Shown here: piece after piece, positions 57,540 to 64,000 of the stretch
How the letters are laid out: every line of letters begins with the position of its first letter
Numbering within the stretch: the first letter of the stretch is position 1
From: Phlebiopsis flavidoalba
Taxonomy: Eukaryota > Basidiomycota > Agaricomycetes > Polyporales > Phanerochaetaceae
NCBI GenBank assembly: GCA_035772785.1
Contig: JAOCPU010000008.1
Span: 372,001-436,000 of the forward strand
Length of the DNA: 64,000 nt
Reading direction: 5' to 3'
Position numbers and translations under genes: made by a program
The notes under the pieces: generated by a model
What the model was told of the DNA's origin: nothing
Databases searched by the model: none
Seen by the model: only the letters and a program-made list of their open reading frames with translations

Positions 57540-59259
57540 ATGGCTTTGAGGCCTTCGGTAGTCCCATGCTCTTCACCTACCACTTGTGTCCTGATCGCAC
57601 ACCCTCAGGCGAAGGGAGCTAGATGCATATACGAGGTCTCAAAGCTGCCTTGAACGGAGACAAGAGGTATCCTTTCAAGGTGAGTCTACTTCATCAGTGA
57701 AGCGAGAATGAACCTGAATGTTAGGTAGAGCCCGCAATCGGTAGTCGACTATCTCGTCATTGGAGGAGGTATGACACCAACCTGTATCACTCATCGAAAA
57801 GTAGTGTTTACACATCTGGCTTGTCTACAGGGATTATTGGGCTCGCGGTCGCTCGTCGCCTTGCCCTACAGTTTCCCGGGAAGTCAAGAAAGTCAACCTT
57901 CCTGGTCGAACGTAACTCGTCCGCTGGACAAGAAACTAGGTGAGGTCATGATAGCTGCATGTTGGTGTGTCATTCTCATAACCCGAGTCAGTGCTCGCAA
58001 CTCCGAGGTCATTCACGCAGGTGCGAAGACTGCCGCTCTTGAAACACTGCATTGTTCACTCAATAAGCAGGCTTGTACTATCCGCCGAACTCGCTCAAGA
58101 CCAGATTATGTCTTAGAGGTAGACGGCTCATGTATGAAATACTGCCAGAAGAATAACGTCCCATATCGGAAGACGGGAAAGCTTGTAGTCGCCCTGGAGC
58201 ATCAACGACCCTACATCGAGTCGCTTTTCCAAAAGTCTCGAACCCTTGCTTGGCCACCTCACACGGAGCCAGAAGTATATGGTCAAGACGTTCTTCCTAC
58301 ACGGCTCATAGATACCGACGAGGCCCATGCACTGGAACCCAGCTTGTCGAGTAAAATCGTCGCTGCGCTGCTGAGCCCAGAAACGGGAATCGTTGATTCC
58401 CATACCCTGATGGAGAATCTCGAGAAGGACATTTCTGAATCCGAGGGTGGGGAGCTTGTTTATTCAACCAAAGTGGTGAGGGTGGACCCGCATGCCGGAT
58501 CGTCACATCCTGCGGGCGGGCCTTCTGACGAGATCGCCGAAGCTGGATGGGTCGTGCAAACAGTCACAGCTGACTCGGAAGAGAGCGACTCGCTCCTCGC
58601 ACGGACTGTTTGTCAACGCGTCAGGTCTTTCTGGTCCCATGATTCTCAACTCCTTACTCCGACCAGACCAGCGAATACCAATGTACTATGCACGGGGCTC
58701 ATACGCGTCGTACCGGGGACCAGGCGTATCCGGCGTATCCCACCTCATATACCCTTGCCCGGGGACAGGCAGGACGCAGCACGGGTTCCAGTCGCTCGGC
58801 ACACACACCTTACCTTGGATCTGAACGGGAATGTCAGATTCGGACCAGATCTGGACTGGCTCAACCCTCCTGCTATCCCAGTATCGAGGTAATGGAGTTG
58901 AATTGGCAGAACCCGACTTTTGGACGAGGCATCTCATACCGGACGAGTCACGCTTGGCGGAGATGCACGAGGCTATCACCGACTACCTCGAGGATATATC
59001 TTTGGAAGGACTTCAACCAGACTATTGTGGCATCCGCCCCAAGCTGGTTGCTCCAGATGGTGGATTCCAGGACTTTGTTTTCCGCACAGACTATCCTGAG
59101 CAATATGGGCCATTGGCGAAGACATCCGTGCGTAGTGACGGTCGTAGAAGCCCGATGATTACTTTGATGGGCATCGAAAGTCCTGGGCTCACTTCTTCCC
59201 TTGCTATTGCGGAGATGGTCGTTGAAGACATGTTGCGCGGGGAGGAGGGTCACGAGTAG
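57540..59259 (+). CDS. L2HGDH: L-2-hydroxyglutarate dehydrogenase, FAD-dependent, mitochondrial
   Basis: Oxidises L-2-hydroxyglutarate to 2-oxoglutarate, a metabolite-repair step. The ATG at 57540 gives MALRPSVVPCSSPTTCVLIA, a possible transit leader; another start is at 57623. The FAD-binding strand VVDYLVIGGG is interrupted by an intron and resumes GIIGLAVARRLALQFPGKS near 57833. Then come TFLVERN, SARNSEVIHAG near 58000, KNNVPYRKTGKLVVALEHQ, DEAHALEPSLSSKIVAALLS, PETGIVDSHTLMENLEKDIS, ELVYSTKVVRVDPHAG, LFVNASGLSGPMILNSLL near 58605, PMYYARGSYASYRGPGVSGV, HLTLDLNGNVRFGPDLDWLN near 58810, PDESRLAEMHEAITDYLEDI, GIRPKLVAPDGGFQDFVFRT, MGIESPGLTSSLAIAEMVVE and the stop at 59259. GIRPK and GIESPGLT are family signatures. 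Confidence 0.92.
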
Positions 59260-59312
59260 AATAGCTTGACATATTGCAAATATATTCAATCCGAGACGAT
59301 TATGCACAGGCA

Positions 59313-59953
59313 TTAACCGCGAGAAGTGACAGTAGGCTGCCAGGCCTCAACCTTGGGGCTTGGTGGTGTTGTACGGCCTGTAAGCTCCACGCGTTTCCGG
59401 TCAAATTCTCGACCCAAGGCTGCGGTAAGGGTAGTCAGTAGAAAGTAAATACGACCATAGGAGCTACGTACTCCCTTCCAAGGTGGGGAGAGGTTCTGCA
59501 TAACCCTATCCTCGGGAGGTGGTTCTTTGCGTATATGAGAAAGCCAAGCATGCCACTCCGCTGGTACTTGTGTGGCGTTGAAGTCGTGCTATTTTCACTG
59601 TTGAGAGGGGAGCTGCAATGTGAAATACGCATTCACTCACCTGAGCAAAGTCAACCCAGCGGTGACGACCTGACGAAGAGTGAGTGCCCGAGAGTTATAA
59701 AATCGCATCTTATAGACGCACCAGGGATTTTCTTCCTCTGGGTTCAAGTTCTCGAAGTAGCGGTTTCCGAAACCTATTGTGACACAAGCAGACCGCTCAA
59801 TCCTAAGGGTGTATCTGAAAGGTAGGGAGGCACGCACTGGTCTTTACCCATGTAAGTTCCGGACTTGGCGTCACCAATATACTGCAGTTGACGCCACCAT
59901 TCCCGCCATCCCACCCGGCGGAAGGAGCGCACCGTTCTAGCAAGGGAGACCAT
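59313..59953 (-). CDS. NDUFAF2-like complex I assembly factor (NDUFA12 family)
   Basis: Mitochondrial assembly factor of respiratory complex I. The ATG at 59953 gives MVSLARTVRSFRRVGWREWW then RQLQYIGDAKSGTYMGKDQ. An intron follows (donor near 59840), and after CACAATAG the text resumes FGNRYFENLNPEEENPW/GR near 59780-59730. Next come RWVDFAQ, QVPAEWHAWLSHIRKEPPPE (59570-59510), DRVMQNLSPPWKG and a C-terminal AALGREFDRKRVELTG...PKVEAWQPTV, stop at 59313. The GxxYxE..NP.....GRxRWV...........P.WxxWLxxxR pattern marks the NDUFA12/B17.2 family. The C-terminal extension past WKG favours NDUFAF2 over the structural subunit. The family is certain; the paralogue assignment is likely. Confidence 0.85.
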
Positions 59954-60163
59954 GAGTGTATGAGGGAGAGCGGCCCAGCGTCGCGCTCGGGCATGCTCGT
60001 TCCAGGCGGGGGCGCTTGCGACAGGTTTGGTCCCTCTGATTCGCCAGCTCCCCCCCGGTGCTGATTCGTCTCGTAAATCTCTTGTTCGCGCACCTCCATC
60101 GCCACGACTTTCATCTCGGAGAAAACGCCTTGAAGGTATCATAGAACGCCGCCGTAGTATTCA

Positions 60164-61789
60164 ATGGAGACGTTACTCAAGAACCTCAACGCCATATCCC
60201 ACCAACTCAGCACTACGTCCTATCAAGACGGCGTGCCTACAAGCAGGGCTGCGTTAAGTGAGGAACTTCTCTTTCTGGAGAAAAACTGGAACAAAGTCTA
60301 CTCCAAGGGCTCGGTTGCCTCGCGGCAAGGCGCACACGACTCCTCCGAGAGTTGACACGGACGAAGACGGCCATTCACTGCTGCCTCCCGAAACTCCTCA
60401 TTGAAATCTTCGGGTATGCCGTTCTTGTCGACAGGGGCGTCCAACGCTGGTATCTGGATCCTGATCTGGAATGGGGCCCCGTTCAAATCTCGTGTGTTTG
60501 TCAGAAATGGCGGGCGTTGGCTCTCGGCACCTCCACACTGTGGTCGACTGTATTTCCCCGCAACTTTTCTGCCCTCAACACACACCTTCGCTACGCCGGA
60601 CGTCAAAACATTGATGTGGTGTGGAGGGGGTTTGAGAACGGATTCCAATCAGCACACGGTCCGTTCCTAAAGTTTAGTAGCGACGAAGTCCACAGTCGCG
60701 TGCGCTCTATTACCTGGATCGACCGGTCAAACCAACTGCACATATTGCTCACGCAAGGTCTATTCAGTAACCTCCGTGAACTAACCCTTGACTGGGGGAC
60801 AAGCGTACGTCTCGACAGTCCCGCAAGGGTTACAATGCCCATGCTCTCTGGATTCCTCAGGCGGCTCCCGGGGCTTAGAGAACTATCGCTTGACGGCTAT
60901 CTGCCTACCATGGAAATATCAGCTCCGACTATTTGCTGTTGGTCACACCGTCTCTGCGTAATTTCACCTGGAATAACGCCCCAGCTCGGGACTTCTGGCA
61001 GCTTCTCTCGATTTGCATATGCCCATCGTCAACACAATCTGCATTTGTCAACCAATCCGTGTCGACACAACGCTGAAACTCGTCCAATACTCCCACTCCC
61101 TCGTTTATCTGCTGTACGACACCTTTCCCTGTCCTGTGAGGAAACTACCGCTTTCAGACAAGCATTCGATATTTTGAACTGCCGAACTTGGAGACACTCG
61201 TCCTGGATCGCTCGAGTCAGCACGAATATCATGAGCTACCTGGCCCACAGCTTGTATTCCGAGAGCCGCGCATGGTCAAGCTCACCCACTCTCGAGTTCA
61301 AACGATCTTCGCCTCTCGTTGGAAGAAGTTGTCGAGTTCCTCCGATACTCTCCATCGCTTAAGATGCTGGCTCTGAATGGTTGCAAGGGTAAGTATATCA
61401 GCAATTTTTGTCTATCTGGAAACTCAATTATGTTATGAACCATAGGTGTAGGGCCGGTGATTTGCTCGCTATCAAGAAATATTTGTTGCGGCTACAAGTC
61501 TGCCAATAGCTGGCTCTGCCCGTTTCTCGAAGAAAATCACTGTCAAGGATTCGCCCTGTGTGAAATTTCGTTGTCCCTCGCGGCCGCTGTCCGAGAGCGC
61601 AAAGTACGTTCGCAACCAACCCTCGAAACGATTCCCTCTAATCGCGATACCAAACCCGTCAGTATGAGGCCTTCAGACGTTTCGTCCTCTACTATAAGAC
61701 CTATGATTCCAATGACGCCCTCCAAACTCAATCGTATGCTCGTCCATCGCACTCCGTCTCTTCCCCGAACGGGAGCTTTCTCAACGTGA
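60164..61789 (+). CDS. F-box-type protein with leucine-rich-like repeats
   Basis: Probable substrate adaptor of an SCF ubiquitin ligase, a family greatly expanded in Agaricomycetes. The ATG at 60164 gives METLLKNLNAISHQLSTTSY, then a short helix LSEELLFLEKNWNKVYSKG. The F-box-like core is LPKLLIEIFGYAVLVDRGVQ, VQISCVCQKWRALALGTSTL and WSTVFPRN near 60390-60565. Family members usually read LPxELLxEIF..., and here one residue is lost to an indel. Repeat-like text follows: HSRVRSITWIDRSN, GLFSNLRELTLDWGTSVRLD, LRRLPGLRELSLDGYL near 60865, RLSAVRHLSLSCEETTAFRQ near 61110 and LEEVVEFLRYSPSLKMLALN-type text near 61320-61375. An intron follows at 61388-61446. The target is unknown and the 3' end approximate. 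Confidence 0.72.
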
Positions 61790-62118
61790 TGGCGCGCGCA
61801 CGAGGTTGTACGTCCGTCAAGCATCCGGGTCATCCTGATTCAAGGCTGCAAGAGAGATATCCCAAATTGAGCTTTTGTCTTTGCAGGAGTTTCGTATGGT
61901 GTTGACAGGGTTTTTTGGAGTTCTTGGAGTCATAGTTTCTGTTTGGCGAGTTTAGTTTGTTTTATTGATCGGCTGTCTTCATTTGTAACTTTTCTGCCCG
62001 CATCCCGTTCGCACTACTGTGTTGTCTCTGGCTTGGGTTCGATGTCAAACTTCGTATATTATCATCAACGCATAAATAGCTCGCGGGTCTAACAGGTCGT
62101 GTCTATCTAAGGCGTGAA
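61790..62118. other. Convergent intergenic region
   Basis: About 330 T-rich bases between two genes that point at each other, presumably 3' UTRs. The F-box gene could extend to about 61860. Nothing else is seen. Confidence 0.4.
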
Positions 62119-63733
62119 CTACGAACTACAAATCGAGACGTCTACATGGGAATCAACATTTTGTGGGTAGTGTACATCCGAAATTGCGTCAGCGTAATCT
62201 CCTATAGGGACGATGCGAGAAAATCTCTCCAGGCGGCCTGTAGCAGCAGCACGAACGATTGACCCTCTGGACCTAAACGTGCCAGGAAGCCGATGGGGTG
62301 AAGAAGGTCTCGGGGTCAACCGTATCATGTAGCAAACCATCCGAGTCCACATTTTGCTTGATGAGGTTCAAGGCTTTGTTAGCGGCCGGTATATGATGCG
62401 TTGTTAGTCTCTTGTCAGGACAGCGGAGCCGGTAGGTCGTAGCAGCAAGGTAAGAGCAGTCGAGGAGGAATCGGGGAACGTGTGTGTGTCATCATCAATG
62501 ACATTGAACAGTGTGCCCGGTTCTCGTGCGGGTAGGGCGTACTCGTAAGTCGAAAAAGGCTGGGGCTAACGAGGAGAGTGTATACCTGATGAGTCCCACG
62601 TTACGGCAATGATCTACTGAATCCAAGAGGTCAAGTCCGATGCTGAGACTCGAACTCTACCTTCTTCGCCTGTGAGTGGAGTGACGGATTGTTTGCAAGA
62701 CACGCATCATTCCCGCCGCTGCCCAAGCGTTACCTGGAAGGATGTCAAATAAAATTTTGGACCAGGTCGCATCGTATTATTCGCGTACCTGTCCCCCCCA
62801 GTAGCGCTGGCGTCTTGGGAATGCAATATCGCCGAGGACAATGTGCTTCCACAGGCCGCTGTCATCCCGGAGGTAATTGCGATAGAGCCTACATTGGTCG
62901 TAGGCTTCCTGCAGGAGATCTTTCTCCTGACTGCCTCCTTGAAAGATGCCGTAGTATGCAATATACGGAGGTGCCATATAGACAAAGTCGCCCTGTACCA
63001 AACGATCAATAACTCTGTCGTGTCTTTGACACTGGTCTGAATTATTTACCAAAGCTGGACTTGTGCGACACCGATGCGAGATGGCGCCATCGTCCGTACG
63101 GGGGGCATCATTTAGCAAAATATGTCAACTGTTCCTGTGCCGCTGTAGAGAAGGATTCGTCGGAGAGGTCTGAGCGGGTCCAGTTAGCTAGCAAAACAGC
63201 CACTCCAAGACCTGCCATTGTGTCGTAAGCACCGTATGCCGGCAAGGATCAAGGGCGTACTCACTTGCAGGATCTCCTACGGCGCCGTCTCCGTCGGTCA
63301 ACGGGAGAGTACCCGGCTGCTTGGTTTGCACCGTGCTTTTCATATTAACATCAGTACGCTTAATCTCTACGTAGATGGGCAGTTGCAGCGTACTGGGTTG
63401 CAATGTCGATCATGGTCGTAGTGTTTCCGGTAAAGAACTGGGGTCCAGCTTCCGTGTGGCGGGAAAGCCGTTGGGTAGAAACACCGACAGGGAGGGAGAC
63501 ATGAGCTCGATCAAGGCTTCGTTTCCGTCCCAAGTTCCCAGCTGGGTTGCAATACTATTTTAGCCCAAGGTCATGTTCAACGAAGTTACGATCACTGACC
63601 TATGCGTAGAAATCTGAAACGCGTCCTCTTGGACCTTTTTTATGGTCTCATGGTCGAAACCAATGTCAATGACTGGGGAGGCTGAAACCGAGGGACGCGA
63701 CAAACAAGAGGAGCACGCCGAGTGAGCGAACAT
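62119..63733 (-). CDS. Secreted six-hairpin glycosidase, GH88/GH105-like
   Basis: Resembles unsaturated rhamnogalacturonyl/glucuronyl hydrolases with an (alpha/alpha)6 barrel. The ATG at 63733 gives MFA and, one frame on, SLGVLLLFVASLGFSLPS, a good signal peptide. Then come IGFDHETIKKVQEDAFQIS, a TWDGNEALIELMSPSLPVG segment near 63510, an Asn/Pro-rich stretch, DGAISHR near 63090 and DFVYMAPPYIAYYGIFQGGS near 62980-62930 (barrel strand with aromatic subsite residues). LLQEAYDQCRLYRNYLRDDS and GLWKHIVLGD (62910-62840), a YWGTGNAWAAAGMMRVL-type block near 62800-62690, QALNLIKQNVDSDGLLHDTV near 62370-62320 and a SPEGQSFVLLLQAAWRDFS-type end follow. The stop is at 62119. Substrate specificity is not deducible. 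Introns and indels are frequent. Confidence 0.75.
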
Positions 63734-64000
63734 GGCGAGCAGATCCGGGGGGCGACCGAGGATACACTGGAAAAAAGAAAATGCACTCGCGAAGACGCAT
63801 GGTTTTATAGTTCGTGTAGTCGCCAAGAAGGTCGGGCATCGAAAGAGGGGGCGCAAGGGCCAGAACCAGTCTCAGGGGGTTCGGTGTGTACGGTTGATCG
63901 CAATCACTCCAAGGACAAGGAAGTGTCAATGGAAACTAGTCTCGGGGCCGTGGCGGCGGAACAGCGGTTCGCTGGAGAAAATACCTTGGAGCCCTGCAGA
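63734..64000. other. Right edge, upstream of the glycosidase gene
   Basis: 267 bases holding the 5' flank of the minus-strand glycosidase. Continuous open frames run through it, but no family resemblance is seen. Confidence 0.35.

Noticed and set aside
1..64000. CRISPR array, prophage, operon or transposase
   Set aside because: No regularly spaced short repeats, no reverse transcriptase, integrase or transposase motifs and no operon structure. The content is that of a eukaryotic fungal locus.
1..64000. Pseudogene cluster interpretation
   Set aside because: Frameshifts affect essential and non-essential genes alike and sit mostly in homopolymers, while codons and motifs between them are intact. 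Sequencing error explains this better.

Overview
The window looks like nuclear DNA of a filamentous basidiomycete, probably an Agaricomycete and perhaps a polypore (inference from protein flavour only). Genes lie on both strands with no operons. They are interrupted by short GT-AG introns of about 50-75 nt, and nearly all encode conserved eukaryotic housekeeping proteins. I saw no prokaryotic, viral, CRISPR or intact transposon content. Almost every gene is broken into pieces in different frames by one- or two-base insertions or deletions, often in homopolymers. The frame returns to the family consensus after each one, so I read this as uncorrected long-read sequence error and not mass pseudogenisation. 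Gene boundaries and internal exon structure are therefore approximate.

Layout from left to right: a membrane spermidine-synthase-fold protein (-); an M28 glutamate-carboxypeptidase-like peptidase (-); glycogen branching enzyme (-) divergent from lipin/phosphatidate phosphatase (+); DNA polymerase delta subunit 3 (-) divergent from a probable SLX4-like nuclease scaffold (+); folylpolyglutamate synthase (-) divergent from a PPR protein (+); HIS6 (-) divergent from an atypical short-chain dehydrogenase (+). A 2.8 kb gene-poor interval with a tandem repeat of about 560 bp follows. Then come a GC-rich block with hydroxyacid-oxoacid transhydrogenase (-), a membrane-anchored aspartic protease (+) and an ABC transporter (+); the SPX-ankyrin-GDPD phosphodiesterase GDE1 (-); PEX12 (-); an unrecognised conserved-looking protein (-); MDM10 (+); an RGG/Ser-Pro-rich protein (-); Sm protein G (+); the ER SNARE UFE1/syntaxin-18 (+); a TVP38/VTT-type membrane protein (-); a single-pass glycoprotein (-); the Hsp90 co-chaperone CNS1 (-); L-2-hydroxyglutarate dehydrogenase (+); NDUFAF2 (-); an F-box protein (+); and a GH88/GH105-type six-hairpin glycosidase (-).

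The genes do not form a pathway or an evident cluster. Several touch membrane and lipid homeostasis (lipin, GDE1, MDM10, UFE1, the TVP38-like protein, PEX12), and two touch 2-hydroxyglutarate metabolism (the transhydrogenase and L2HGDH, about 26 kb apart), but this is most simply chance neighbourhood. I found no convincing new multi-gene system. The items most worth a second look are the tandem repeat block near 28 kb with the splice-like exon beside it, the SDR lacking its Tyr/Lys pair, the duplicated N-terminus of CNS1, the unrecognised protein at 44.2-45.5 kb, and the probable SLX4 homologue.
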